DNA of 62,136 nucleotides, from positions 1-62,136 of the forward strand of contig JAZQRZ010000212.1 of assembly GCA_045629845.1 (NCBI GenBank), read 5' to 3'. The stretch is from UBA9715 sp045629845. Lineage in GTDB: Bacteria; Actinomycetota; Coriobacteriia; Coriobacteriales; Eggerthellaceae. The position numbers and the translations under genes are program-made. How positions within the stretch are numbered: position 1 is the first letter of the stretch; every line of letters begins with the position of its first letter. A model generated the notes under the pieces. That model saw only the letters and a list, made by a program, of their open reading frames with translations, was not told the origin of the DNA and did not search any database. This document shows positions 34,705-43,715 of this stretch, one piece after another.

Positions 34705-35538
34705 TTATTTCTGGCTGTGTTGTGCTGGTAAACCCTGTTGCGGCAACTTCTTTTTCATGGCGTAAATAAGCACACCAATACCAACAATGATAAGCGGCAC
34801 CGAAAGCACCTGCCCCATCGTTAACCAATCGCCGTATAAGTAGCCAAGCTGCACATCTGGCTGACGAACAAATTCAACAAGGAACCTGAAGCACCCATAC
34901 ATAATAAGAAAAACGCCAAAGAATGTGCCTCGCGGGCGCGGAGGCTGTTTACGAGAAAGAATAAAGAGCACTAGAAAGATTACGACGCCTTCAAGCAGCG
35001 CTTCATAAAGCTGCGAAGGATGTCGAGGCATCATACCAGCCGATCCGCCGAAAACAACACCCCACGGCAAGTCGGTGTAGTCACCCCATAATTCACCATT
35101 AATAAAGTTCGCGCAGCGACCCAAAAACAGACCGATAGGCGCTGCGATACAACCCATATCAGCAAGCGTTAGATACGGAATATGAGTTAGCTTAGCCGCA
35201 ACAATACCTGCTATCAAAGCCCCGATTAAACCGCCATGAAAACTCATGCCACCCTGATTAATCGCAAGGATTTCAACTGGATTCTTAAGGTATTCGCCGT
35301 TTCCGTAAAACAAGCAATAGCCAAGACGCGCACCAACGATAACGCCAACGATGACACAACAAATAATGGTGAGCAACGCATCAGTATCGAAGCGCAGCTT
35401 CCAACGCTTTGCAATGCGCGACATAAGCAAAGCGGCGAAGATAAATCCAAGAATATAAGCAATACCATACCATCGGACCGCGAATGGTCCGATGGTAAAA
35501 GCTACAGGATCAAGGCTATGATAAAAATCGTTGAGCAT
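34705..35538 (-). CDS. lgt: prolipoprotein diacylglyceryl transferase
   Basis: 277 aa, about seven membrane helices. Transfers diacylglycerol to the lipobox Cys of lipoproteins. Signatures: GGMSFHGGLIGALIAGI and the Lgt box GRCANFINGELWG. A short in-frame start at 35565 exists, but ATG 35538 comes one base after the previous stop and fits coupled translation. Substrates in the window would be the lipoproteins at 2853 and 49172. Confidence 0.96.
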   Translation of the reverse strand: MLNDFYHSLDPVAFTIGPFAVRWYGIAYILGFIFAALLMSRIAKRWKLRFDTDALLTIICCVIVGVIVGARLGYCLFYGNGEYLKNPVEILAINQGGMSFHGGLIGALIAGIVAAKLTHIPYLTLADMGCIAAPIGLFLGRCANFINGELWGDYTDLPWGVVFGGSAGMMPRHPSQLYEALLEGVVIFLVLFILSRKQPPRPRGTFFGVFLIMYGCFRFLVEFVRQPDVQLGYLYGDWLTMGQVLSVPLIIVGIGVLIYAMKKKLPQQGLPAQHSQK

Positions 35539-35539
35539 G

Positions 35540-35761
35540 CTAATGTTCACGCCCCATGCCAGCACCTACTTCGATAGCTGCGAACTGTACTTCTTCGAGC
35601 ATATCGGAAGGGATGGCACGCAAGCTTGACACTCGTGAACCGCAGGCGGCACAGCGCACTGTAAACAGAGCGCAATCAGATGTTACGACCATCATGGATT
35701 CGTAATTATGTACATCCAAATTTACTGAGCCGCAATTCGGGCAGTTCATCTGGTCAGTCAT
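35540..35761 (-). CDS. small double-Cys zinc-ribbon protein
   Basis: 73 aa. CPNC near the N-terminus and CAAC at about 37-40 form one zinc ribbon; the rest (VVTSDCALFTVRC) is short and mixed. It lies 8 nt after the NifU-like gene and 1 nt before lgt, i.e. inside the operon. No family could be named; it may be a small RNA- or protein-binding zinc protein. Confidence 0.72.
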   Translation of the reverse strand: MTDQMNCPNCGSVNLDVHNYESMMVVTSDCALFTVRCAACGSRVSSLRAIPSDMLEEVQFAAIEVGAGMGREH

Positions 35762-35769
35762 AAATAAGC

Positions 35770-36012
35770 TTATTCGGCGATATCTTCAGCCGGAACAACG
35801 CGCGTTACACCAGGAACACGCTCTTTCAGGATGCGCTCGATGCCATTTGCAAGTGTCATCTGGGAAAGCGGGCAACCCTTGCAAGCACCAGTAAGTTCGA
35901 CTGCAACCGTGCCGTCTTCAAGCACGTCAACCAGCGTAACATCGCCACCATCAGCCATAAGGCTAGGACGGATAAGTTCGAGTACTGCTGCTACATCATT
36001 TTTGTCTACCAT
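35770..36012 (-). CDS. NifU C-terminal-domain protein (Fe-S scaffold-like)
   Basis: 80 aa. DGGDVTLVDVLEDGTVAVEL, then the CKGCPLS pair of cysteines of NifU/Nfu domains, which hold a transient 4Fe-4S cluster. The start at 36012 is favoured by AGGAG 5 nt upstream. It is in an operon with the zinc-ribbon protein. It may serve assembly of FeS enzymes such as the molybdoenzyme or NrdG. Confidence 0.92.
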   Translation of the reverse strand: MVDKNDVAAVLELIRPSLMADGGDVTLVDVLEDGTVAVELTGACKGCPLSQMTLANGIERILKERVPGVTRVVPAEDIAE

Positions 36013-36122
36013 GAATACTCCTAACATCATGTTTTCTCTTGTCTTGATTCTAACAGAACGACCCCGCCAGTTTCTTCTGGCACGAAAAGAATGGATGCGT
36101 AATAAATGAGCCTACTTAGCTA

Positions 36123-37622
36123 TTAAACGAAAGGCTTGTAGTCACTACCGACAATGACGAGGACATCAGGTTCGAAGGAATAGTAGATATCACCTTCAAC
36201 AGCGCGCCCAACGCCAAGCGCTTCGATAACCGCCTTTGCACGACCAATCCCTTGCCCTTCGGCACTCTTGTAAACTACCAAGGTTTCGTCATAGACAGGC
36301 TGTTCAGCATTACCTGATTTAACAACGTTAAACCCAGCCTTTACCAAGGCATCAGCTGTTAGAGCGGCAGCGCCAGTGATATTGGTGCCATTTTGGACCT
36401 CGACGGTAAAGCTAGCAGGATCAGCAGCCTTTACATCTTTTGAGCTGTCGACATCGGGAGCTTTACCTTCTTCAAGTGATTCGATAATAGAAGCCATATC
36501 GTTTGATGAACCAACATACAAAGCATCACCCGTATCAACAACGCCCGTAACTTCGGTAAGGTAACCCGGAAGCACCGTACGTGTGATAGAGCTATCGGAG
36601 AGTTCGCTAATCCAGCTTTGCAGCGACTCAAGATCGCTTAGTGATAAATCGGTTTGGAAGTAAGCATCAATCGAATCTAAGCGCGTAGCAAAATTGCCTT
36701 CGCTTTTGAAGATTTGCTCCAGCAAAGTGGCAGCAAAATCAGCCTGGTGCTGAAGCTGATCGGTTGTTCCCAAACGCAGGTTATCAGTGCGCAAATACGT
36801 AATAGCTGCGGCACCATTTAAGGTATAAGTACCTTCAGGCAGATACACATCGCCAGCATGAGGGTCGTCGATTGTTTGGTCAACATACGTTTCGACGCCA
36901 CCCAAAGCGTCAACAATGCCTTCTACCCCGCCATCTGCAACCTTCACATAATGCGAGATATCCACCTTTGCAAAAGAAGAAACGGCGCTGATTAGAGCCG
37001 CATCGCCCTTTTGAGCCAAATCACCCACACGTTTCATGCCATTTTCAGTTGAAACCTGCAATGCAGCAGGAATCGTAACAAGCGCTAAAGTATGGTTTTC
37101 GCGGTCGACGCGCGTTAGATACAGCACATCGGGACCTTCGTGATTAAGCGGTTCAGCAACAGCGCCTAAATCAACCGCAATAAGCGCATAATACGGTTCG
37201 TCCGAGCGAACCGACACAAGTGCTTCTGCAGCATTTGAATCACGCAGCGCCATAGATGAGCCAACCGAGCCACGGAACGCGAAAAAGCCCGCTAGCAGCG
37301 CAAGTGCCACGATGGCAGCAACGATAATGAAACCAACGCCGATACGCTTCGTGCGCGCACGATGCTGCATTGTTTCAACGTAGTGACGTTGCGGAGCACG
37401 GCTGCGATGCGCACCACGAGCGCCGCTGCCCTGGGTGCCAGGGCTAATGTATTCAACGTCACCATAACTTGATCGCCTACTAGGACGACCAGACGCCGTG
37501 GAGTACCCGCTACGTGATGACCGAGAAGAGCGCTGAACATGCGACCCAATGGTTGCATCATGTATGTCGCGCGAAACGCGTTTAGATTGTCTTGACGAAG
37601 GAACTTTGCGGCGGTTAACCAT
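36123..37622 (-). CDS. LCP (LytR-CpsA-Psr) family cell-wall ligase
   Basis: 499 aa. A basic cytoplasmic N-terminus of ~100 residues rich in Arg/Ser, one membrane helix about 105-127 (IGVGFIIVAAIVALALLAGF), then an LCP domain (LYLTRVDRENHTLALVTIPA, with DLAQKGDAALISAVSSFA and YLRTDNLRLGTTDQLQ), and a C-terminal LytR_C domain. LCP proteins attach wall polymers to peptidoglycan at the outer face. It begins three bases after murA and is coupled to it. Confidence 0.9.
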   Translation of the reverse strand: MVNRRKVPSSRQSKRVSRDIHDATIGSHVQRSSRSSRSGYSTASGRPSRRSSYGDVEYISPGTQGSGARGAHRSRAPQRHYVETMQHRARTKRIGVGFIIVAAIVALALLAGFFAFRGSVGSSMALRDSNAAEALVSVRSDEPYYALIAVDLGAVAEPLNHEGPDVLYLTRVDRENHTLALVTIPAALQVSTENGMKRVGDLAQKGDAALISAVSSFAKVDISHYVKVADGGVEGIVDALGGVETYVDQTIDDPHAGDVYLPEGTYTLNGAAAITYLRTDNLRLGTTDQLQHQADFAATLLEQIFKSEGNFATRLDSIDAYFQTDLSLSDLESLQSWISELSDSSITRTVLPGYLTEVTGVVDTGDALYVGSSNDMASIIESLEEGKAPDVDSSKDVKAADPASFTVEVQNGTNITGAAALTADALVKAGFNVVKSGNAEQPVYDETLVVYKSAEGQGIGRAKAVIEALGVGRAVEGDIYYSFEPDVLVIVGSDYKPFV

Positions 37623-37625
37623 TGT

Positions 37626-38954
37626 TTATCGATCAGCCTCCACGCGCGCCGTTGACTTTACGCTTGATTCTGGAAGCGAACGTTCAATATCAGCGCCCAG
37701 GCGTTTTAGCTTGCCAACATAGTCTTCGTAACCTCGGTCGATATGATTAATCTTGTGAACACAGGTTTCGCCTTCGGCCACAATACCAGCCAAAACCAAA
37801 GAAGCGCCCGCACGCAAGTCAGTTGAAGAAACGGGAGCACCCTGCAAAACGCCACCACCGCGAATAAGCGAATGATGCTCTTCGATTTCGATGTGAGCAC
37901 CCATGCGTGCGAGTTCAGCTGCAAACATGAACCTGTTTTCAAATACATTTTCGGTAATGACAGACGTGCCGTCAGCACATGCAGCAAGCAACATAAACTG
38001 CGCTTGTAAGTCGGTGGGGAAACCTGGGTGAGGCAGCGTTTGAATTTCAACTGGCTTTAACGGTTCGGTGCGCGCCACCGTTACGTAATCGGGGCCTTCT
38101 TCAACCGAACAACCCATTTCGCGGAACTTCGCAATAGCCATGCGTAAAAACGAAGGATTAATACCGCGAGCAGTAACAGGACCGCCTGTAAGAGCACCAC
38201 CCACAAGGAATGTACCTGCTTCGATACGGTCGCCAATTGTTACGTGGTCGCAAGGATGCATAGATTCGAGCGGCACACCTTCGATACGGATGATTGACGA
38301 GCCAGCATCACGAACCTTTGCGCCCATTTCATTAAGCATATTTGCAAGGTCAACAATTTCAGGTTCACGCGCAGCGTTACCAATGATGGTTTCACCTTCG
38401 GCAACTACAGCAGCCATAAGCATGTTTTCGGTAGCACCCACACTGGGGAAATCCAAAGCGACCGAAGCACCTTGCAAACCATTTTCTGCTGTTGCCTTCA
38501 GATAACCGTGATCAATTTCAAAAGAAACACCCAGAGCCTCTAGACCACGAAGATGCATATCGATCTTACGCGCACCAATTTGGCAGCCACCCGGCATTGC
38601 AACGCGAGCCTGACCAAATCGTGCGATAAGCGGACCTAATACCGAAATGCTAGCGCGCATCTTCGATACAAGTTCATACGGCGTTTCATAAGAATTAACC
38701 GTAGAAGTATCGATAGACAGAACATGTTCATCGCGATCAGGACTTCCGTCACGAACAACAGTAGCCCCAAGACATTCAAGAACTTCAGACATCACTTCGA
38801 TATCGGAAATACGCGGAACGTTTCGAATAACGCTTTCGCCTTGCGCCAAAATCGAAGCCGCCATTAACTTGAGCGCTGAATTCTTAGCGCCCGAAATCTG
38901 AACGTCGCCCTTCAGCGTGTTATTGCCACGAACGACGATTACCTCATGTGCCAT
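37626..38954 (-). CDS. murA: UDP-N-acetylglucosamine 1-carboxyvinyltransferase
   Basis: 442 aa. First committed step of peptidoglycan synthesis, transferring enolpyruvate from PEP to UDP-GlcNAc. The active-site loop is present, PGGCQIGARKID, with Cys124, so the enzyme should be of the fosfomycin-sensitive type. The N-terminus GDVQISGAKNSALKL is typical. GAGGTG precedes the ATG. First gene of the long run towards the MFS gene. Confidence 0.97.
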   Translation of the reverse strand: MAHEVIVVRGNNTLKGDVQISGAKNSALKLMAASILAQGESVIRNVPRISDIEVMSEVLECLGATVVRDGSPDRDEHVLSIDTSTVNSYETPYELVSKMRASISVLGPLIARFGQARVAMPGGCQIGARKIDMHLRGLEALGVSFEIDHGYLKATAENGLQGASVALDFPSVGATENMLMAAVVAEGETIIGNAAREPEIVDLANMLNEMGAKVRDAGSSIIRIEGVPLESMHPCDHVTIGDRIEAGTFLVGGALTGGPVTARGINPSFLRMAIAKFREMGCSVEEGPDYVTVARTEPLKPVEIQTLPHPGFPTDLQAQFMLLAACADGTSVITENVFENRFMFAAELARMGAHIEIEEHHSLIRGGGVLQGAPVSSTDLRAGASLVLAGIVAEGETCVHKINHIDRGYEDYVGKLKRLGADIERSLPESSVKSTARVEADR

Positions 38955-39124
38955 TAAACACCTCTGTTGCTATATCAAAACGCGCCCCGCCGGTACATTT
39001 ACCCGTTGCGCGGCACGTGAACAATCTTGCTATAGGATAAATCATCCGCGCCAAACATCGTGCGATCGATGCATGTTGCACGAAAACTCCTACTGCATCC
39101 TACGCAAAGAAAAGCCCCTTGCCC

Positions 39125-39958
39125 CTATAGTTCTTGCACGATTTCGGTCACCAATTTGCAGAAGTCAGGCTGACGAAGCATTGCAACTTCGAATACCTCT
39201 TCATCGCTAGGAGAAGCACCTTCTATGCCGCAAGCCATATTCGAGCACAATGACATACCAAGCACACGCATGCCAACATGACGTGCAGCAATTACCTCTT
39301 CGCAAACACTCATTGCTACCGTATCGGCGCCCCATGAACGGAAGGCGCGTATTTCAGCAGGCGTTTCAAAGCTGGGCCCAAGTAAACCCAGATACACCCC
39401 TTCTTGCACGCTGATACCTTCACGCTTTGCAACTTGATGGGCTAAAGACCTTAATTCAGGGTCGTATGCATCTTTCATACTGAAGAAGCGGAATGCGATA
39501 CCATCAGGCTCGGTACCAACTACAGGATTGCGACCAGTAAAATTGATATGGTCGCTCATGATGCAGAAATCACCCACTGCATACGATTCATTAATAGCGC
39601 CAGCTGCGTTAGTAGTAATGAGGGTTGTAATACCGATTTCGTGCATGACCCACACAGGAAACGCAACCTCTTGCGAAGTATAGCCTTCGTAACCATGCAA
39701 GCGACCTTGCATCACAATGACGCATTTACCAGCAAGTGTGCCGCAAACAAACTGACCCACGTGACTTGTTGCAGTTGACTTTCTCATGTGTGGTATGTCG
39801 CCAAAAGGAACGGCAACAGCATTTTCGACTTGTTCAGCAAGAGGGCCAAGACCTGATCCTAAAATGATGCCAATTTCTGGTTGGCGCCCTTCAAGACGCA
39901 CCTTCAATCGCGATGCTGCTTCGCGCAAATTCTCTTTCAGGACATTTTCTTCAGCCAC
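39125..39958 (-). CDS. punA: purine-nucleoside phosphorylase
   Basis: 277 aa. Phosphorolysis of purine nucleosides. IILGSGLGPLAEQ phosphate-binding stretch, HVGQFVCGTL, MQGRLHGYEGY and TNAAGAIN are characteristic of the trimeric group; EVIAARHVGMRVLGMS follows. Start is GTG at 39958 with AGGAGG upstream. Stands alone between murA and nrdG. Confidence 0.95.
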   Translation of the reverse strand: MAEENVLKENLREAASRLKVRLEGRQPEIGIILGSGLGPLAEQVENAVAVPFGDIPHMRKSTATSHVGQFVCGTLAGKCVIVMQGRLHGYEGYTSQEVAFPVWVMHEIGITTLITTNAAGAINESYAVGDFCIMSDHINFTGRNPVVGTEPDGIAFRFFSMKDAYDPELRSLAHQVAKREGISVQEGVYLGLLGPSFETPAEIRAFRSWGADTVAMSVCEEVIAARHVGMRVLGMSLCSNMACGIEGASPSDEEVFEVAMLRQPDFCKLVTEIVQEL

Positions 39959-40027
39959 GAAATCCTCCTATCGCTGAATCTTTCTTGGATGTATTAAAAC
40001 ACCAAACTGTGAAGAGAATAGGACTAT

Positions 40028-40576
40028 TTACCACGTGCCACGAGCAGAAAAAGAATTGTCATGCCATTCGACAAGCTGACCTGTTGCGCGCGTTGCGTTT
40101 AAATCAAGTATGCGCTGGTTAGAAGACCCACGAAAACGCGCTGAAATATCGTGAAGCTCTTCAACAAAAGGGCCATCAACAAGCACATCGATACAAGCAA
40201 GCACCCTATCGGTAACTTCGGTTCGGCGCGGACTAGCGGGGTCAGTTAATCCTTCGTAGGTATCACCCGTATACGCCCAGATAGTTTTTGCGGGATACGT
40301 TTCTTTTACCCGTTCAAGGAAAGTCACCAGCGCACGTTGATTAGCTGGTTCCATTGGTTCGCCACCAAGCACTGTTAGGCCATCAACAAACGCAGGCGCT
40401 AGGCTTTCAAGGATAGTATCTTCAACATCAGGCGTAAATTCTTCACCATACGCAAAATCCCATGTTTCTGGCTGAAAGCAGCCCTTGCAATGGTGCGTAC
40501 AACCAGAAACGAAGAGGGTGGTTCTTACACCCTCTCCGTCAGCAATGTCACAGTATTTGATGTTCCCGTAATACAT
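40028..40576 (-). CDS. nrdG: anaerobic ribonucleotide reductase activating protein
   Basis: 182 aa radical-SAM enzyme that generates the glycyl radical on NrdD. The CxxxCxxC cluster motif is CTHHCKGC, followed by FQPETWDF and the GGEP motif (VLGGEPMEP). ATG 40576 lies 119 nt after nrdD, with a weak ribosome site. The gap contains a large stem-loop. It works with NrdD and depends on strictly anaerobic conditions. Confidence 0.95.
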   Translation of the reverse strand: MYYGNIKYCDIADGEGVRTTLFVSGCTHHCKGCFQPETWDFAYGEEFTPDVEDTILESLAPAFVDGLTVLGGEPMEPANQRALVTFLERVKETYPAKTIWAYTGDTYEGLTDPASPRRTEVTDRVLACIDVLVDGPFVEELHDISARFRGSSNQRILDLNATRATGQLVEWHDNSFSARGTW

Positions 40577-40618
40577 CGTTAATCATTCTTTCACTAAGGG
40601 TTTCTGTGGAGCTTCGAA

Positions 40619-40676
40619 TTGGCGCGAGAACCTGACAACGCGTACTTCGTTACGCGAGGGAAGTTCGCAGCGCCAA
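40619..40676 (-). other. structured spacer between nrdD and nrdG
   Basis: A long imperfect inverted repeat: outer arms ttggcgc / gcgccaa, middle gaacct / agggaagttc (partly paired), inner cgcgt / acgcg. It would form an extended hairpin within the nrdDG transcript. It could stabilise nrdD mRNA or lower nrdG expression. No T-run follows. Confidence 0.6.
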
Positions 40677-40695
40677 GGCTTGCGCCACAGGAAGC

Positions 40696-42918
40696 CTACA
40701 GGTGAAGGACGCGGTCTTTGATCTCCTCAGTACGACCCTGATTCCAGAATTGTGTTCCAATGTAACCACAGGTACGACGTGCGACGTTCATCTTGTCTTG
40801 GTTGCGATTACCACAGCTGGGGCATTCCCAAACCAGCTTGCCGTCGTCTTCAACAATCTGGATTTCGCCGTCGAAGCCGCATTCCTGACAGAAGTCGCTC
40901 TTGGTGTTGAGCTCGGCATACATAATGTTGTCGTAGATGTACTGCATAACTCGAATAACAGCCTGCAGGTTATCCTGCATATCAGGCACTTCGATGTAGC
41001 TAATAGCGCCACCCGGAGACAAACGTTGGAATTCAGATTCGAACTTCAACTTGGTGAAAGCATCGATTTCTTCGCACACATGCACGTGATAGCTATTGGT
41101 GATGTAGCCCTTATCCGTGATGCCCTTGATGATGCCAAAACGACGCTGCAACGACTTCGCAAACTTGTAGGTAGTCGATTCGAGCGGCGTACCATACAGC
41201 GAGTAGTCGATATTTTCTGCAGCCTTCCATTCGGCGCACTTGTCATTCATCTTCTGCATGACAGCCAAGGCAAACGGCGTAGCTTCAGTATCGGTATGCG
41301 AATGACCGGTCATGTACTTGACGCATTCGTACAGACCCGCATAGCCCAAGCTAATAGTGGAATAACCACCGTACAGCAGCTTATCAATCTTTTCGCCCTT
41401 TTCCAGGCGAGCCAAAGCACCATACTGCCAAAGAATAGGAGCTGCGTCGGAAAGCGTACCGCGCAGACGTTCGTGACGGCAGCGCAATGCACGATGACAC
41501 AGTTCAAGGCGCTCTTCGAAGATCTGCCAGAACTTATCCATATCGCCATAGCTGGAAAGTGCAACATCGGGCAGCGAAATGGTAACAACACCCTGGTTAA
41601 AGCGTCCGTAATACTTCGGCTTACCCGGTTCGTAATTGCCTGCATTTGACACATTGTCGAAGCCGTTACCAGAACGGTCGGGTGTTAAGAACGAACGACA
41701 ACCCATGCATGTATAGGTGTCGCCTTCGCCAACCTTTTCGCCCTTTGAAAGCTTGTATTCGCGCATCTTCTTTTCAGAGATGTAGTCGGGCACCATGCGC
41801 TTAGCCGTGCACTTTGCCGCAAGCTTCGTAAGGTAGAAGTACGGAGAATCTTCCGTAACGTTATCTTCTTCAAGCACGTAAATAAGCTTCGGGAATGCAG
41901 GAGTGATCCATACGCCTTCTTCATTCTTTACGCCTTCGTAGCGCTGACGCAGCATTTCTTCAATGATGACGGAAAGATCTTTCTTTTCCTGTTCGGATTT
42001 GGCTTCGTTCAGATACATAAACACTGTAATGAACGGAGCCTGGCCGTTGGTGGTCATCAGCGTAACAACCTGATACTGAATAGTTTGAACACCACGACGG
42101 ATTTCGTCGCGTACACGCGATTCAACAACAGCATCAAGCTTATCTGCGGACGGTTCGATGCCGCACATGTTCATTTCTTCGATAACCTGACGGCGAATCT
42201 TTTGGCGGCTAACGTCAACGAAGGGCGCAAGATGCGTAAGGCTGATAGACTGACCACCGTACTGGCAGCTAGCAACCTGAGCAATGATTTGCGTTGCAAT
42301 GTTGCAGGCAGTTGAGAAACTGTGCGGCTTTTCGATAAGCGTACCTGAAATAACCGTGCCGTTCTGCAACATGTCTTCGAGATTTACCAAATCGCAGTTG
42401 TGCATGTGCTGCGCAAAATAGTCGGCATCATGGAAGTGAATGTAGCCTTCCTTGTGCGCTTCAACAACATCGGATGGCAAAAGATTGCGCATGGTAAGGT
42501 CTTTTGAAACTTCGCCAGCCATATAGTCGCGCTGCACAGAAACAACGGTTGGGTTCTTGTTTGAGTTTTCCTGCTTAACTTCTTCGTTATTAGATTCGAT
42601 GAGTGCAAGAATCTGATCGTCAGTCGTATTCTTCTGGCGCTTCTGGTTTTGCAAGTAACGATAAATAATGTACTTACGTGCAACCTCGAAACGGTCAAGA
42701 CGCATGATTTCGTCTTCGACAAGGTCCTGAATTTCCTCAACCGAAACAGTATGGCCAGCAGCTTCACATTGATCTGCAACATTGGCAGAAGCGTACATAA
42801 TCTGACGTTCGGTCAGACGATCCGTTTCGGCAACTTCCGCATTTGCCTTAGCGATAGCGGCAGAAATCTTATTGATGTCAAAAGGAACTTCACTGCCATT
42901 GCGCTTGATGATCTTCAT
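40696..42918 (-). CDS. nrdD: anaerobic ribonucleoside-triphosphate reductase
   Basis: 740 aa. Makes deoxyribonucleotides from NTPs with a glycyl radical. N-terminal ATP-cone about 1-95 (KRNGSEVPFDINKISAAI). The C-terminus has the zinc site CQECGFDG ... CPSCGN and the glycyl radical loop RRTCGYIGTQF with Gly718. ACAGGGGAT lies before the ATG. The operon is nrdD-nrdG, and the upstream region carries NrdR and DnaA boxes. Confidence 0.97.
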   Translation of the reverse strand: MKIIKRNGSEVPFDINKISAAIAKANAEVAETDRLTERQIMYASANVADQCEAAGHTVSVEEIQDLVEDEIMRLDRFEVARKYIIYRYLQNQKRQKNTTDDQILALIESNNEEVKQENSNKNPTVVSVQRDYMAGEVSKDLTMRNLLPSDVVEAHKEGYIHFHDADYFAQHMHNCDLVNLEDMLQNGTVISGTLIEKPHSFSTACNIATQIIAQVASCQYGGQSISLTHLAPFVDVSRQKIRRQVIEEMNMCGIEPSADKLDAVVESRVRDEIRRGVQTIQYQVVTLMTTNGQAPFITVFMYLNEAKSEQEKKDLSVIIEEMLRQRYEGVKNEEGVWITPAFPKLIYVLEEDNVTEDSPYFYLTKLAAKCTAKRMVPDYISEKKMREYKLSKGEKVGEGDTYTCMGCRSFLTPDRSGNGFDNVSNAGNYEPGKPKYYGRFNQGVVTISLPDVALSSYGDMDKFWQIFEERLELCHRALRCRHERLRGTLSDAAPILWQYGALARLEKGEKIDKLLYGGYSTISLGYAGLYECVKYMTGHSHTDTEATPFALAVMQKMNDKCAEWKAAENIDYSLYGTPLESTTYKFAKSLQRRFGIIKGITDKGYITNSYHVHVCEEIDAFTKLKFESEFQRLSPGGAISYIEVPDMQDNLQAVIRVMQYIYDNIMYAELNTKSDFCQECGFDGEIQIVEDDGKLVWECPSCGNRNQDKMNVARRTCGYIGTQFWNQGRTEEIKDRVLHL

Positions 42919-43051
42919 GAGTGCATCCCCTGTTCCGTATTTGCCCTATGTTTACGTAGTGTGTTCTCGTGAGAGTCGTCTATTTGGGGCGCAAACCCCC
43001 AAAACTGACACCGTAATAATACGACAATTTGGACAAAAAGGAAACCAGAAA

Positions 43052-43099
43052 ACACAATATCTTGTGTGGTTTTTGTTTTCCCACATCAATTTGTAGTGT
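43052..43099. promoter_or_regulatory. NrdR-box pair upstream of nrdD
   Basis: First box acacaatatcttgtgt (43052-43067) fits the NrdR consensus acaCwAtATmttGTGT very closely. A second, weaker site acatcaatttgtagtgt (43083-43099) lies about 31-32 nt further, three helical turns on the same face, the standard NrdR two-box spacing. NrdR represses ribonucleotide reductase genes when dATP is plentiful. It lies 134-181 nt upstream of the nrdD start. Confidence 0.85.
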
Positions 43100-43140
43100 T
43101 CTTGCAGGTCAGCCGCACAGTTGTGGAAAACCTTATGATG

Positions 43141-43149
43141 TTATCCACA
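43141..43149 (+). promoter_or_regulatory. DnaA box beside nrdD promoter
   Basis: Perfect consensus DnaA box ttatccaca. A near match on the other strand, tgtggaaaa (43112-43120), lies about 30 nt away. Together with the NrdR pair this suggests dual control of nrdD by replication initiation state and nucleotide supply. Confidence 0.65.
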
Positions 43150-43195
43150 GACCGTTCGCCGCCGCTTCAAACCATCTGCATGCATAACGACCAAA

Positions 43196-43216
43196 AGCTC
43201 GCTCTTTGAGCGAGCT
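43196..43216 (-). terminator. intrinsic terminator of the FTR-like gene
   Basis: Stem agctcgctc / gagcgagct with a 3-nt loop, then TTTT on the minus strand, 25 nt after the stop. Confidence 0.88.
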
Positions 43217-43241
43217 GAAGCAACGCTATTACATACAGAAA

Positions 43242-43445
43242 CTAGTCTTCGAGAGATTTGTAGTACAACAAGCAGTGGCAAAAGCCTTCAAATTCAGGGT
43301 CTTTTATTTGGTCGCGGAATTCTTTGCACATGCACTTCGTATCATCGGTGCGTTCGATGCGACACGGACAATAACCACCGGTGCGTTCAAGACCTTCTTT
43401 TATCGTAGCAACGATTTCCTCATCAGGGTTGTACGAAATTTTCAT
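43242..43445 (-). CDS. ferredoxin-thioredoxin reductase catalytic-domain-like protein
   Basis: 67 aa from ATG 43445 (GAAAGG upstream). The Cys pattern CPCR, CMCKEF, CHCLLY is that of the catalytic chain of ferredoxin:thioredoxin reductase, which has a 4Fe-4S cluster beside a redox-active disulfide. No variable chain or thioredoxin gene is adjacent, though trxA is 7 kb away. In a non-photosynthetic anaerobe it would let ferredoxin reduce thiols. Short enough to be just the core domain. Confidence 0.82.
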   Translation of the reverse strand: MKISYNPDEEIVATIKEGLERTGGYCPCRIERTDDTKCMCKEFRDQIKDPEFEGFCHCLLYYKSLED

Positions 43446-43608
43446 TGCGCACCTTTCGTCGGGGTTTTTACTAAGCATTTATAGTATCAACAAACAGCTG
43501 AAATAATGTGCCGACATGGTGATGTGACACCAGCTTGTAAATATTCTGGTAGAATTCCCGCCGATGAGAAAACTTCCGGGTAAATATTAGCAATACCCAA
43601 AACCCACC

Positions 43609-43642
43609 ACATGGGGCGGGGCCGTTGTGCCTTGTCCCATGT
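43609..43642 (+). other. hairpin in prfA leader
   Basis: Inverted repeat acatggg / cccatgt with a GC-rich interior, about 75 nt before the prfA start. Function unknown; could be a leader structure. Confidence 0.35.
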
Positions 43643-43715
43643 TTCATGTTCTCGTTTAATCACGAACTTTCGCGTTACACGACCTGTGCGCGCAACGCAT
43701 TAAGAGGAGGAAACT

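Larger units (their letters stand above)
42919..43241. other. nrdD promoter region, 323 nt
   Basis: No gene. It holds the NrdR-box pair, the DnaA boxes and the terminator of the FTR-like gene. The part from 42930 to 43050 is otherwise featureless and AT-rich, and contains the likely core promoter. Confidence 0.75.

Noticed and set aside
40702..41649. 315-codon plus-strand open frame opposite nrdD
   Set aside because: It overlaps the zinc and glycyl-radical region of nrdD and has no features of its own.
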